64,000 nucleotides of DNA, from positions 280,074-344,073 of the forward strand of contig NZ_JANZYO010000001.1 of NCBI RefSeq assembly GCF_025506335.1. Reading direction: 5' to 3'. Positions 37,525 through 46,256 of the stretch are shown piece by piece. Under the pieces are notes generated by a model, which saw only the letters and a program-made list of their open reading frames with translations, did no database searches and had not been told where the DNA came from. The translations under genes were made by a program, and so were the position numbers. The DNA comes from Mumia quercus (GTDB lineage: Bacteria > Actinomycetota > Actinomycetes > Propionibacteriales > Nocardioidaceae). The stretch's first letter is position 1; the number at the start of each line of letters is the position of its first letter.

Positions 37525-37692
37525 GTGGCGACACCTGAGCCCTTGGACGTCCGTCTGCGAGACCAGGACGCGCTCGACGAGATCGAGATGACGAGCAACC
37601 TCATGATCGCCGCTTCGGAGACCCCTGGTCCGCTGAGCCAGCAGATGGTCGACGAGATCCTCGGCGTACGCCCGCAGCGGGGCTGCGCCTGA
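37525..37692 (+). CDS. Conserved-looking small protein of unknown function (55 aa)
   Basis: A GTG-initiated frame with an excellent ribosome site (GAAGGAGG seven bases upstream) encoding 55 residues: an acidic N-terminal half (DVRLRDQDALDEIEMTSNLM) and a second half reading IAASETPGPLSQQMVDEILG, ending in Cys-Ala. The composition and two likely helices look protein-like, and codon third positions are GC-rich like neighbouring genes. It stands 92 bases before the PhoU-like gene. I do not recognise a function; a small regulatory or adaptor protein is possible. Confidence 0.6.
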   Translation: MATPEPLDVRLRDQDALDEIEMTSNLMIAASETPGPLSQQMVDEILGVRPQRGCA

Positions 37693-37784
37693 CCCGGACG
37701 CCTCAGCCCAGGGTGTCGTACGCGCGCGCTAGGGGCAGGACCTACCATTGATGCGGCCTTACCCCACCCTGACGGGAGCTTGTC

Positions 37785-38402
37785 GTGCGGTTGCGAATCC
37801 GACCGGCTGAAACATCTTTCTACGACCTCTTCACCGAGCTCGCGAACCACCTCGTGGAGGGCGCGAACCTGCTGGCGAAGATGCTGGACGCGTCATCGGA
37901 CCGTGATGCTGTTGCCAAGCAGCTGAGCGAAGTCGAGCACGCGGCCGACGACACGACCCACGCGATCATCAACCGCGTCAACCAGACGTTCGTGACGCCG
38001 TTCGACCGCGAGGACATCTACAAGCTCGCCAGCAGCCTCGACGACGTCATGGACTTCATCGACGAGGCCGGTGACCTGGTCGTCCTCTACGAGCTCGAGT
38101 CGCTGCCGTCCCGGATGGCCTCGATGGTCGAGGTCATCCAGCGCGGCTGCGAGCTCACCGCCGAGGCGATGCCGCGCCTGCGCACGATGACCGACCTGTC
38201 GGAGTACTGGATCGAGATCAACCGTCTCGAGAACCAGGCCGACCGCGACTACCGCCGCATCCTCGCCAAGCTGTTCTCCGGTGAGTACAAGGCGCTCGAG
38301 GTCCTCAAGCTCAAGGACGTCGTCGAGTCGCTCGAGGACGCGGTGGATGCGCTCGAGTCCGTCGCCAACACGGTCGAGCAGATCGCAGTCAAGGAGTCCT
38401 GA
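37785..38402 (+). CDS. DUF47/PhoU-like accessory protein of the PiT phosphate transporter
   Basis: 205 residues, all-helical. Matches the family often paired with PiT transporters (YDLFTELANHLVEGANLLAKM, EVEHAADDTTHAIINRVNQTF, then FDREDIYKLASSLDDVMDFIDEA). The acidic motifs suggest metal and phosphate sensing as in PhoU. The GTG start has CGGGAG upstream, and TACCAT at 37743-37748 could be its -10. It ends two bases before the transporter GTG, so the two form an operon; it probably modulates transporter activity. Confidence 0.9.
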   Translation: MRLRIRPAETSFYDLFTELANHLVEGANLLAKMLDASSDRDAVAKQLSEVEHAADDTTHAIINRVNQTFVTPFDREDIYKLASSLDDVMDFIDEAGDLVVLYELESLPSRMASMVEVIQRGCELTAEAMPRLRTMTDLSEYWIEINRLENQADRDYRRILAKLFSGEYKALEVLKLKDVVESLEDAVDALESVANTVEQIAVKES

Positions 38403-38404
38403 GG

Positions 38405-39415
38405 GTGGATCTCACCCTGGTCATGGTCGTACTCGTCGTCGGCGTCGCGCTGATCTTCGACTACACCAACGGCTTCCACGACGCGGCGAACGCGATCGCG
38501 ACCTCGGTGTCCACCCGGGCACTGACACCGCGCATCGCGCTCCTCATGGCCGCTGTCATGAACTTCATCGGGGCCTTCCTCGGGACGGAGGTTGCCGACA
38601 CGGTCGGCAGCATCATCGCCGAGGGGGTCGAGGGCGAGGGCAACCACGGGCTCACCGTGGTGCTGTCGGCGCTGGTCGGCGCCATCGTCTGGAACCTCAT
38701 CACCTGGTACTTCGGACTCCCGTCCTCCTCGTCCCACGCGCTCATCGGTGGTCTGGTGGGTGCGGGCGTGGCCTCGGCGAGCACCGTCGAGTGGGCCACG
38801 GTCATCGACAAGGTCGCCATCCCGATGGTGATCTCGCCGGTCGTCGGATTCACCGGGGCGTTCCTGCTCATGCTGGGGATCATGTGGGCGTTCCGGCACC
38901 GCAACCCGCAGCGGACGATGCGAGGCTTCCGCCTCGCGCAGACCGTCTCGGCGGCGGCGATGGCGCTGGGCCACGGCCTCCAGGACGCCCAGAAGACGAT
39001 GGGCGTCATGTTCCTGGCGCTGTTGGCCGGCGGGTACGCCGCGGCTGACGACGGCATCCCCTTCTGGGTCAAGCTGTCGGCCGCCGCCGCCATCTCGCTC
39101 GGCACCTACTCGGGCGGCTGGCGGATCATGCGGACGCTCGGCCGTCGCATCATCCACCTCGACCCGGCGCGCGGCTTCGCTGCCGAGGCGACGGCAGCGG
39201 CCGTCCTCTACGTGATGGCGATCGGTCTCCACGCTCCGGTGTCCACGACCCACACGATCACGTCGTCGATCATGGGCGCCGGTGCGACCAAGCGCTTCAG
39301 CGCCGTTCGGTGGGGTGTCGCTCGCGGCATCGTCCTGGCGTGGATCGTGACGATCCCGGCTGCCGCGCTGGTCGCGGCCGCGACGTACGGGGTCGGGAGC
39401 CTCTTCCTCCCGTAG
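38405..39415 (+). CDS. PiT-family low-affinity inorganic phosphate transporter
   Basis: 336 residues, about ten helices, with the duplicated PiT signature: FDYTNGFHDAANAIATSV at residues 18-35 and a second copy GHGLQDAQKTMGVMFLAL near 192-209. It imports phosphate or metal-phosphate complexes with H+ or Na+. The gene is translated from a GTG two bases after the PhoU-like gene. A strong terminator hairpin follows 23 bases after the stop. The high-affinity Pst system is encoded convergently just beyond that terminator. Confidence 0.93.
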   Translation: MDLTLVMVVLVVGVALIFDYTNGFHDAANAIATSVSTRALTPRIALLMAAVMNFIGAFLGTEVADTVGSIIAEGVEGEGNHGLTVVLSALVGAIVWNLITWYFGLPSSSSHALIGGLVGAGVASASTVEWATVIDKVAIPMVISPVVGFTGAFLLMLGIMWAFRHRNPQRTMRGFRLAQTVSAAAMALGHGLQDAQKTMGVMFLALLAGGYAAADDGIPFWVKLSAAAAISLGTYSGGWRIMRTLGRRIIHLDPARGFAAEATAAAVLYVMAIGLHAPVSTTHTITSSIMGAGATKRFSAVRWGVARGIVLAWIVTIPAAALVAAATYGVGSLFLP

Positions 39416-39438
39416 CCGCCTCAGCCGCCAACCGCACG

Positions 39439-39480
39439 ACAAGGGCGCCCCTCCGACGCGAGTCGGAGGGGCGCCCTTGT
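39439..39480. terminator. Strong bidirectional hairpin terminator
   Basis: A perfect 19-bp inverted repeat (ACAAGGGCGCCCCTCCGAC and its complement) closes over the four-base loop GCGA. It lies between the convergent PiT gene and pstB and can serve both strands. No long T tract follows on either side, as is usual in this high-GC genome. Confidence 0.9.
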
Positions 39481-39505
39481 GCGGGTCGGTCGGACCCGGG
39501 CCGGC

Positions 39506-40366
39506 CTAGCCGAAGCGCCCGGTGATGTACGCCTCCGTCGACGGGTTGTCCGGGTTCGAGAAGATCTTCGTCGTCGGTCCGGACTCGACCAGCTGGCCGG
39601 GCTCGCCGACTCCGGCGAGGTTGAAGAACGCCGTCTCGTCCGACACCCGCGCCGCCTGCTGCATGTTGTGGGTGACGATGACGATCGTGTACGAGTCCTT
39701 GAGCTGGCCGATCAGGTCCTCGATGGCGCTGGTCGAGATCGGGTCGAGCGCCGAGCACGGCTCGTCCATCAGCAGCACCTGCGGCTCCACGGCGATCGCG
39801 CGGGCGATGCAGAGCCGCTGCTGCTGACCGCCGGAGAGGCCGGCGCCGGGACGGTTGAGCCGGTCCTTGACCTCGTCCCAGAGGTTGGCGCCGCGCAGGG
39901 AGCGCTCGACGATCGCCTCCGCCTCGTCCTTCTTGAGCCGACCGCCGTTGAGACGGACGCCGGCGAGGACGTTGTCGCGGATCGACATCGTGGGGAACGG
40001 GTTCGGGCGCTGGAAGACCATGCCGATCTCGCGACGGACGAGCACCGGGTCGACGCCCGGCGCGTACAGGTCGCGCCCGTCGACGCGTACGGTCCCCTCG
40101 ACCCGGGCACCGCGGGCGACCTCGTGCATCCGGTTGAGCGAGCGCAGGAACGTCGACTTGCCGCAGCCCGACGGGCCGATCACGGCGGTCACCGACTGCG
40201 CGGGGATCGCCAGCGTCACGCCGCGTACGGCGTGGACGTCCCCGTAGTAGATGTCGAGGTCCTCCACGTCGATGCCGATCGCGGCAGGACGCGGGGAGGT
40301 GCCAGCGGCCGACGCGGTCGGGACCGGCGCCGTGGCGGAGTCGCGGAGTACGGATCGCATGCTCAT
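39506..40366 (-). CDS. pstB: Phosphate ABC importer ATPase
   Basis: 286 residues with Walker [10 protein letters not shown] (64-72), Q-loop VFQRPNPFP, signature [14 protein letters not shown], Walker [16 protein letters not shown] and H-loop [11 protein letters not shown]. The PNPFPTMSI and [13 protein letters not shown] stretches identify PstB among ABC ATPases. The N-terminal ~28 residues are a Ser/Ala/Pro-rich extension. Its ATG overlaps the pstA stop (ATGA). No phoU follows; the transcript ends at the shared terminator. Confidence 0.97.
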   Translation of the reverse strand: MSMRSVLRDSATAPVPTASAAGTSPRPAAIGIDVEDLDIYYGDVHAVRGVTLAIPAQSVTAVIGPSGCGKSTFLRSLNRMHEVARGARVEGTVRVDGRDLYAPGVDPVLVRREIGMVFQRPNPFPTMSIRDNVLAGVRLNGGRLKKDEAEAIVERSLRGANLWDEVKDRLNRPGAGLSGGQQQRLCIARAIAVEPQVLLMDEPCSALDPISTSAIEDLIGQLKDSYTIVIVTHNMQQAARVSDETAFFNLAGVGEPGQLVESGPTTKIFSNPDNPSTEAYITGRFG

Positions 40367-41448
40367 CGCTTGTCCTTGGGAGAGAAGAAGTAGGTCACGA
40401 GGCGGGCCACGAGGTTGAGCACCATCACGATCAGCATCAGCACGAGTGCGGCACCCCAGGCTCGTGCGATGGACGGCTCCGGCGGGACACCGGGGCTCAT
40501 GATGGAGCTGTAGGTGAACACGGGCAGCGTCGCCATGCGTCCGTCGAACAGGTTGACGTTGGTGGAGTCGGTGATCCCGACCGTGATGAGGAGCGGGGCG
40601 GTCTCGCCGATCACCCGGGCGACGGCGAGCGTGATACCGGTGACGAGACCGGCTAGGGCGGTCGGCAGGACCACCTTCACGACCGTGCGCCACCGCGGGA
40701 CGCCGAGGGCGTACGCGGCTTCCCGCAGCTCGTTCGGCACGAGCTGGAGCATCTCCTCGCAGGAGCGGACCACGACCGGCGTCATGAGTACGGTCAGCGC
40801 GACCGCGCCTGCGAACCCCATCCGGACGCCGGGTCCGAAGAAGATGACGAACAGCGCGTAGGCGAAGAGGCCCGCGACGATCGACGGGATGCCGGTCATC
40901 ACGTCGACGAGGAAGCGGATGATCTTGGCCAGGCGGCCCTCGCCGCCGTACTCGACCAGGAAGATCGCGGTCAGCAGCCCCAACGGCACCGCCATCACCG
41001 CGGCGGCGGCCGTGACGAGGACCGTGCCCCAGATCGCGTGGTAGATGCCGCCGCCCTCGCCGACGACGTTGCGCATCGAGTAGGTGAAGAACTCCGACGA
41101 CAGGACCGGGAGCCCGTTCTTGAGGACGGTCCACAGGATCGAGACCAGCGGCACCATCGCGAGAGCGAACGCGCTGGAGACGACGACCGTGACGAGCCGG
41201 TCGAAGGCCTTGCGGCGTCCCTCGATCGCGTACGACAGGGCGGGGAGGCCGAGTCCGAGCACCGTCCACCCGACGAGCAGGGACGGGATGAGTGCGAGCC
41301 CGAGTCCCACGTGGAGCCCGGAGGCGAGGACGACGGCGAGCAGCAGGGCGTACCAGCCGGCGCCGCGAGGGAGCTGCGGCTGGTGCCAGCTGCGGACCGT
41401 CGCGGGCGCAGTGTCGCGCTCGGGCGTCGAGGGTGCGGTGGTCGTCAT
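40363..41448 (-). CDS. pstA: Phosphate ABC importer permease PstA
   Basis: 361 residues. After a 75-residue region with two additional hydrophobic segments ([20 protein letters not shown] and [20 protein letters not shown]) comes the standard PstA core: [45 protein letters not shown] and [20 protein letters not shown] (EAA loop) followed by [15 protein letters not shown]. The N-terminal extension makes it longer than E. coli PstA (about 296), which is common in actinobacteria. ATG at 41448 overlaps the pstC stop. Confidence 0.95.
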   Translation of the reverse strand: MTTTAPSTPERDTAPATVRSWHQPQLPRGAGWYALLLAVVLASGLHVGLGLALIPSLLVGWTVLGLGLPALSYAIEGRRKAFDRLVTVVVSSAFALAMVPLVSILWTVLKNGLPVLSSEFFTYSMRNVVGEGGGIYHAIWGTVLVTAAAAVMAVPLGLLTAIFLVEYGGEGRLAKIIRFLVDVMTGIPSIVAGLFAYALFVIFFGPGVRMGFAGAVALTVLMTPVVVRSCEEMLQLVPNELREAAYALGVPRWRTVVKVVLPTALAGLVTGITLAVARVIGETAPLLITVGITDSTNVNLFDGRMATLPVFTYSSIMSPGVPPEPSIARAWGAALVLMLIVMVLNLVARLVTYFFSPKDKR

Positions 41449-42410
41449 GCGTCGGCTCCCGAGAACTCCTTGCGCCGGTTGACGACGGCGCGCGCGCCGA
41501 AGTTCACCGCGAACGTGATGAGGAAGAGCACCAGCCCCGAGGCGATCAGCGCGTTCACGGTCAGCCCCGAGGCCTCGTTGAACTGCAGCGCGATGTTGGC
41601 CGGGATCGTGCTCGGGTTCGTCGAGCTGATGAGGTTGAAGGTGATGACGCCCGACGCCGAGAGGACCATCGCGACGGCCATCGTCTCGCCGAGGGCACGC
41701 CCGAGGCCCAGCATCGCGCCGCCGATCATCCCGGAGCGTCCGTGCGGCAGCACGACCGTACGGATCATCTCCCACCGTGTCGCTCCGAGCGCGAGCGCGG
41801 CCTCCTGCAGGAGCACCGGCGTCTGGCGGAACACTTCGCGGGCGATGGCGGTCACGATCGGCAGGATCATGACGGCGAGGACGATCGCGGCGGTGAGGAT
41901 CGTCCGACCGGTCGCCGACGCGGGTCCGCCGAAGAACGGGAGGAACCCGAGGTTCGCCTCCAGCCACTCGTACGGTCCGACGAGCTGGCCGGCGAGCACG
42001 CGCATGCCCCACAGACCGAAGACGACCGACGGCACGGCCGCGAGCAGGTCGATGACGTACCCGAGGGTCTGCCCGAAGCGGCGTGGGACGTAGTAGGTGA
42101 CGAAGAGCGCCACCGCGACGGCCAGCGGCACGGCGATCAGCAGCGCGAGCGTGGCGCTCCAGAGCGTGCCGAACACGAGGGGCAGCACGAACGCCAGGAA
42201 CGTCTTGCCGCTCTTGACCTCGTCCGGCGAGGCGGTGATCCCGGGGATCCCCTCGGCGGTCAGGAAGATCGCGACGCCCGCGAGGATCACGAGGATCGTC
42301 AGCGCCGCGCCCCTCGACAGGCCGAGGAACACGCGATCGCCGACCCGGCCCTTTGAGGGGGCGGATCCGGCGTTCTCCGTCGGCGGAGGCGGTGTGGAGG
42401 TGTCTGTCAC
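41445..42410 (-). CDS. pstC: Phosphate ABC importer permease PstC
   Basis: 321 residues, six core helices. Diagnostic stretches are [61 protein letters not shown] (EAA loop) and [19 protein letters not shown]. The N-terminal 25 residues are Pro/Ser-rich and cytoplasmic. It is separated from pstS by 85 bases containing a large hairpin, so its expression is probably lower than that of the binding protein. Confidence 0.95.
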   Translation of the reverse strand: MTDTSTPPPPTENAGSAPSKGRVGDRVFLGLSRGAALTILVILAGVAIFLTAEGIPGITASPDEVKSGKTFLAFVLPLVFGTLWSATLALLIAVPLAVAVALFVTYYVPRRFGQTLGYVIDLLAAVPSVVFGLWGMRVLAGQLVGPYEWLEANLGFLPFFGGPASATGRTILTAAIVLAVMILPIVTAIAREVFRQTPVLLQEAALALGATRWEMIRTVVLPHGRSGMIGGAMLGLGRALGETMAVAMVLSASGVITFNLISSTNPSTIPANIALQFNEASGLTVNALIASGLVLFLITFAVNFGARAVVNRRKEFSGADA

Positions 42411-42444
42411 AGGGTGGTCCTCTGGTGGAGACGGGGGAGAGCAA

Positions 42445-42491
42445 CCCGCGGGTGGCCGTCCGGTCCCCCGGTACGGACGGCCACCCGCGGG
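42445..42491 (-). terminator. Hairpin between pstS and pstC (attenuator/processing site)
   Basis: An 18-bp perfect inverted repeat (42445-42462 with 42474-42491; arms CCCGCGGGTGGCCGTCCG and complement) with an 11-base loop starts four bases after the pstS stop codon. Inside an operon such a hairpin usually stabilises the upstream mRNA and partly terminates transcription, giving excess binding protein over permease. Confidence 0.8.
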
Positions 42492-42495
42492 GGCA

Positions 42496-43593
42496 TCACT
42501 TCGCCGAGATCTCGTCGACGATGGCGGAGATGCGCTCTTCGAGCGCGCTCGTCAGCGGAGCGGAGCCTGCGCCCTCGGCAGCGGCCTGCTGGCCGTCCGA
42601 GCTGGCGACGTAGGACAGCCAGCCCTTGACGAGGTCGGCCTTGGCCTCGTCGTCGTACTGGAGGCACGCGATCTGGTACGACAGCAGCACAGCGGGGTAG
42701 ACGCCCGACTCCGTCGTCGTGTGGTCGATGTCCATCACGAGGTGAGTGTCGCCGCGGCCCTCCTTCTGCTTCGAGGCCTCGAGGATCTTGGCGGCAGCCT
42801 CAGGGCTCGGGCCGACGTACTCCTCGCCGACCTTCAGCGAGGCGACACCGAGGTCGCCGGCCTGGCTGGCGTCGGCGTACCCGATCGTGCCCTCGCCGCC
42901 CTGGACGGTGGCGACGACGCCGGACGTGCCCTGCGCGCCTTCACCGCCCTTGATCGGCCAGGTCTCGACCTCGCCTGCGGCCCAGCTCTTCGGGGCCGCG
43001 GCGGCCATGTACGCGGTGAAGTTCTCGGTGGTGCCCGAGTCGTCCGAGCGGTGCACCGGGGTGATCTTCGACGACGGCAGCGTCGCGTCCGGGTTGTCTG
43101 CCTTGATCGCAGGGTCGTCCCAGGTGGTGACGGTGCCGGCGAAGATCTTGCCCAGGGTGTCGGGCGACAGCTGCAGCCCGTCGACGCCCGGCAGGTTGTA
43201 GATGACCGCGATCGGGCTCACGTACGTCGGGACCTCGATCACGTCCGAGGAGCAACGCTCCTCGGCGGAGGCGAGCTCGTCGTCGTCGAGATAGGCGTCC
43301 GAGCCTGCGAAGTCCGTGCCGCCCGCGAGGAACTGCTCACGCCCGGCGCCGGAGCCGGCCGGATCGTAGTTGACGGTCACGTCCGGGTTGGCGGTCTGGA
43401 AGCCCTGCCGCCAGGAGGCGACGGCTGCCTCCTGGGAGCTGGCGCCGGCGCCGTTGAGCGTCCCGCTGAGGCTGCTGCTGGTGCTGTCGTCCGTTGCATC
43501 GGCCTCGTTGCCGGCACCACAGGCGGACAGGGTGAGTGCGGCCACGGCGGCGAACGCCAGCGGTGCGGTCACACGGAGCTTGGTGCGGTTCAC
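42496..43593 (-). CDS. pstS: Phosphate-binding lipoprotein of the Pst importer
   Basis: 365 residues. Lipobox LTLSACG puts the lipidated Cys at residue 25, followed by an Asp/Thr/Ser linker and the PstS fold: GTLNGAGASSQEAAVASWRQ, YDPAGSGAGREQFLAGGTDFAGSD region (phosphate-binding Ser/Arg/Asp), VHRSDDSGTTENFTAYM and GYADASQAGDLGVASLKVG. It captures phosphate outside the membrane for PstCA. PHO boxes lie upstream, so induction on phosphate starvation is expected. Confidence 0.96.
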   Translation of the reverse strand: MNRTKLRVTAPLAFAAVAALTLSACGAGNEADATDDSTSSSLSGTLNGAGASSQEAAVASWRQGFQTANPDVTVNYDPAGSGAGREQFLAGGTDFAGSDAYLDDDELASAEERCSSDVIEVPTYVSPIAVIYNLPGVDGLQLSPDTLGKIFAGTVTTWDDPAIKADNPDATLPSSKITPVHRSDDSGTTENFTAYMAAAAPKSWAAGEVETWPIKGGEGAQGTSGVVATVQGGEGTIGYADASQAGDLGVASLKVGEEYVGPSPEAAAKILEASKQKEGRGDTHLVMDIDHTTTESGVYPAVLLSYQIACLQYDDEAKADLVKGWLSYVASSDGQQAAAEGAGSAPLTSALEERISAIVDEISAK

Positions 43594-43643
43594 GTGCGTT
43601 CCCTCTCTGGGAAGTCATGTCGATCTCTTCGTTGTCGACGGTG

Positions 43644-43698
43644 ACGTTAGGCAGCGCAGGTGAAGCAGCAGGCGGATGAAGGTGAACCAAAGGTGAAC
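43644..43698 (-). promoter_or_regulatory. PHO boxes and promoter of pstS
   Basis: On the minus strand, GTTCACC at 43692-43698 and again at 43681-43687 form 11-bp direct repeats, continued in register by a degenerate copy TCCGCCT (43670-43676) and CTTCACC (43659-43665). This matches the direct-repeat PHO box bound by actinobacterial PhoP. A TAACGT -10 (43644-43649) lies ten bases past the last repeat, which therefore covers the -35 region as expected for activation. Confidence 0.85.
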
Positions 43699-43740
43699 GC
43701 TGGCCGACGAGTCGGCGTGCGGAGGTGAGGTCCGTCGTGG

Positions 43741-44112
43741 TCAGGCGAGGTCGCCGTGCCGTGTGCGCTCGAGGTAGTGCGTGACCGTGTCGCGGCTCTT
43801 GGTGAGGCACGCGATCTTGTCGTCGAGCGCGGCCCGCTCCGCGTGCAACATCTCGGCAAAGGCGCGGCTGCACGCGGGCGAACGTTCGTCGTCGGCCAGC
43901 GCCTCGACGTCGAGGACGATCCGCACGAGGCGGGTGGGCAAACCGGAGGCGATGAGGCTCCGGACGGTGCGGACGCGCTCCACGGCCGCGTCGTCGTACG
44001 TCCGGTAGCCGTTGGGCTCACGGTGGGAGGTGAGCAGTCCCTGCTCCTCGTAGTAGCGGAGCATCCGGGCTGCGACCCCGGTCGCCTCGGCAAGCTGTCC
44101 GACGCGCATCTC
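43741..44112 (-). CDS. MerR-family transcriptional regulator
   Basis: 123 residues. The N-terminal MerR helix-turn-helix (MRVGQLAEATGVAARMLRYYEEQGLL, wing NGYRTYDDAAVERV) is followed by a dimerisation helix and a C-terminal region with few cysteines (C in RSPACSR and in KIACLTKSRD) that does not form a clear metal-binding loop, so a drug-type ligand is more likely than a metal. The start at 44112 follows GGAGTGGTGGAG. It is divergent from an MFS exporter and probably controls it through the palindrome between them. Confidence 0.85.
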   Translation of the reverse strand, partial: EMRVGQLAEATGVAARMLRYYEEQGLLTSHREPNGYRTYDDAAVERVRTVRSLIASGLPTRLVRIVLDVEALADDERSPACSRAFAEMLHAERAALDDKIACLTKSRDTVTHYLERTRHGDLA

Positions 44113-44132
44113 CACCACTCCTTCGTTCGCGC

Positions 44133-44164
44133 TTGACCTTGACACAGATGTCAAGGTCTACGTT
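44133..44164 (+). promoter_or_regulatory. MerR-type promoter/operator of the MFS gene
   Basis: A perfect 24-bp palindrome (GACCTTGACA-CAGA-TGTCAAGGTC, 44135-44158) lies between TTGACC (44133-44138) and TACGTT (44159-44164). The 20-base spacing is the stretched spacing characteristic of MerR-activated promoters. TACGTT ends six bases before the MFS ATG, so the activated transcript would be leaderless. Confidence 0.7.
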
Positions 44165-44170
44165 CCCAGC

Positions 44171-45439
44171 ATGGCACAGACGACGACCCTCCCGGGGATG
44201 ACCGGGCGCACCTGGACGGCACTGCTGACCCTCGCGGGGGCGGCTTTCGCGACCGTCACGATCGAGCTCCTCCCCGCGGGGCTGCTGCCGGTGATGGCCG
44301 ACGACCTCGGGGTCTCCCGGGGGAGCGTCGGGCTGCTGGTGACGGCGTGGGCGTTGACGGTGGCGACCCTGAGCCTGCCCCTGGAACGGCTGACCCGCCG
44401 CCTCCCGCGCCGCGAGGTGATGGTGGGCGCTGTGCTGGTGAGCGCGGCGGCCTCGTTGCTCGCCGCGCTCGCCCCCGGGTACGGGGTGGTGGTCGTCGCG
44501 CGGATCGTCGCGGCCGCGGCCCACGGGCTGCTCTGGTCGCTGCTCGTGCCGTACGCGGCGTCCCTCGTCGACGAGCGGCACCTCGGCAGGGCCGTGTCGG
44601 TCGTGCTGGTCGGCCCGACCGCGGCGGGCATCGTCGGGGTCCCGCTCGGAACAGCGGCAGCCGAGCTGGTCGGCTGGCGCGCCGTGCTCGTCGGTGCGGC
44701 GTTGGTGCTCGGTGTCGCGGCCACCGCCCTCGTACGGGTGCTCCCGCGCCCGACGGACGCACCTGCCGGGCCGGGCGGCCCCGAGGCCGCGTCCGGCGGT
44801 CGTGACCGGTCGCTGGTCGCGGTCGCGGTGACCGCGACGTTCGGGGCGCTGCTGCTGGTCGGCCACTTCCAGGTCTTCACCTACGTCGGCCCGCTCGTGA
44901 CGCGGGTGGCGGGGATGGACTCCGCGGCACTGGGTGGGGTCCTCGCGCTGTTCGGTGCGACCGGCGCGCTGGGCCTGGCGGTCGCGGGCCCGCTGTCGGA
45001 CCGGTTCCCCAGGGCCGCTCTGCCGGTCACCGCGGTCGTGTTCGCCGCGACCGTCGCCGCCCTGACCACGGTCGACGAGGGCACCGTCCAGGCCCTGGTC
45101 GTCATCGGCGTGTGGGGAGCGCTGATCGGTCTCTTCCCGCCCGTCTTCCAGGCGACGATCATGCGCACCGCCTCCCCGGCTGCGCGCGGGGCGGCCGGGG
45201 CGGTCGTGGTCACGGCCCTCAACCTCGGGATCGCGGTCGGTGCCGCCTCCGGCGCCTGGGTGCTGGAGAACGTCGGCGCCGAGGCGCTCGCCCCGACCGC
45301 CGCGCTCATGGTCGCCGCGGCGGCGCTCGGCCTGACCGTCAGCGCGGGTCGTGCCGCTCGACCGCGCGGACCTCGCCGTGGCGGTGGTGGACGACGACCA
45401 TCCCCGCAGCCGGCAGCGGATCGGCGTCCACGCCGCTAG
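44171..45439 (+). CDS. MFS transporter (DHA1-like efflux/exporter)
   Basis: 422 residues, twelve hydrophobic helices. The loop 2-3 motif is present as LERLTRRLPRREVMVG and the start ELLPAGLLPVMADDLGVSRGSVG resembles AraJ/YdhP-type drug or sugar exporters. The C-terminal ~30 residues are extremely Arg/Gly/Pro-rich and lie in the 101-base tail-to-tail overlap with the mutT1-like gene. The divergent MerR gene and shared palindrome suggest ligand-induced efflux. Substrate unknown. Confidence 0.85.
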   Translation: MAQTTTLPGMTGRTWTALLTLAGAAFATVTIELLPAGLLPVMADDLGVSRGSVGLLVTAWALTVATLSLPLERLTRRLPRREVMVGAVLVSAAASLLAALAPGYGVVVVARIVAAAAHGLLWSLLVPYAASLVDERHLGRAVSVVLVGPTAAGIVGVPLGTAAAELVGWRAVLVGAALVLGVAATALVRVLPRPTDAPAGPGGPEAASGGRDRSLVAVAVTATFGALLLVGHFQVFTYVGPLVTRVAGMDSAALGGVLALFGATGALGLAVAGPLSDRFPRAALPVTAVVFAATVAALTTVDEGTVQALVVIGVWGALIGLFPPVFQATIMRTASPAARGAAGAVVVTALNLGIAVGAASGAWVLENVGAEALAPTAALMVAAAALGLTVSAGRAARPRGPRRGGGGRRPSPQPAADRRPRR

Positions 45440-46256
45440 CGTCCACCCCGACCGCCTCGAGCATCCGCGGGAGGACCGGCCGGTGACCGCACACGGCGAC
45501 CGGGCGCTTGTGGTCGATGGCCTCGTTCATCGCTTCGGCGACCGGTCGCTTCTTGCTGGGCCCGCCCTCACGGGGCTCGTCGAGGCGGTGGTCCAGCACG
45601 ATCGGGCGCTGCACCGTGTCGGCGTACGGGCTCAGGGTGGCCGCGCAGCGCAGGGCGGCGCTGGACCGCAGGTGGTGCACCCCGTACGCGGCGAGCAGCG
45701 GGCGCAGGCGGCGCGCCTCGTTCTTCCCCTCGGCGCTCAGCGGGCGCGCCAGCGCGGCCTTGCGCCAACGCTGGCGCGGGCGTGCGGTCGCGTGGCGGAC
45801 CACCAGCAGCGTCCGGGAGCCCAGGGCTTTGGACTCCAGCCGCTCGGCGAACGCGTCGAGCACGTCGCGGTCGGTGTCGTACGAGACCCGCTTGGCCGCC
45901 TTCGAGAGCGCGACCCAGGCGACGCCGTCGATCTCCTTGTTGGCCTCGTACGCGTCGGCGTCGCCGCGCAACGGGGTGGCCGCCCAGTAGGCGACGTTCT
46001 TCATCCGGCCGGGGGTGTACTCGTACTCGAGCTCGAGCAGCGGCACCCCCAGCTGTGCCGTCACCCCCGTCTCCTCCTCGACCTCGCGTACCGCGGTGAC
46101 GGGGCGGAGCTCGCCGCGCTCGACCGTGCCCTTGGGCACCGTCCAGTCGTCGTGGCGGGTGCGGTGGACGAGCAGGACCTGGAGGTCTCGTGCGGAGCCG
46201 CCCGGCGCGACGCGCCACACGAGTGCTCCGGCGGACCAGCGGACGGGCCGGCTCAC
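45339..46256 (-). CDS. MutT1-like Nudix hydrolase fused to a histidine phosphatase domain
   Basis: 305 residues. Residues 1-140 are a Nudix domain with box [23 protein letters not shown] (43-65, matching GX5EX7REUXEEXGU when read in two parts). Residues 148-305 are a histidine-phosphatase-like domain with LVVRHATA (H155) and later [11 protein letters not shown]. This is the architecture of mycobacterial MutT1, which removes 8-oxo-dGTP and diadenosine polyphosphates. The phosphatase motif is RHA rather than the usual RHG. GTG at 46256 overlaps the ppk stop; a mutT1-ppk pair also occurs in mycobacteria. Confidence 0.9.
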   Translation of the reverse strand: MSRPVRWSAGALVWRVAPGGSARDLQVLLVHRTRHDDWTVPKGTVERGELRPVTAVREVEEETGVTAQLGVPLLELEYEYTPGRMKNVAYWAATPLRGDADAYEANKEIDGVAWVALSKAAKRVSYDTDRDVLDAFAERLESKALGSRTLLVVRHATARPRQRWRKAALARPLSAEGKNEARRLRPLLAAYGVHHLRSSAALRCAATLSPYADTVQRPIVLDHRLDEPREGGPSKKRPVAEAMNEAIDHKRPVAVCGHRPVLPRMLEAVGVDASGVDADPLPAAGMVVVHHRHGEVRAVERHDPR

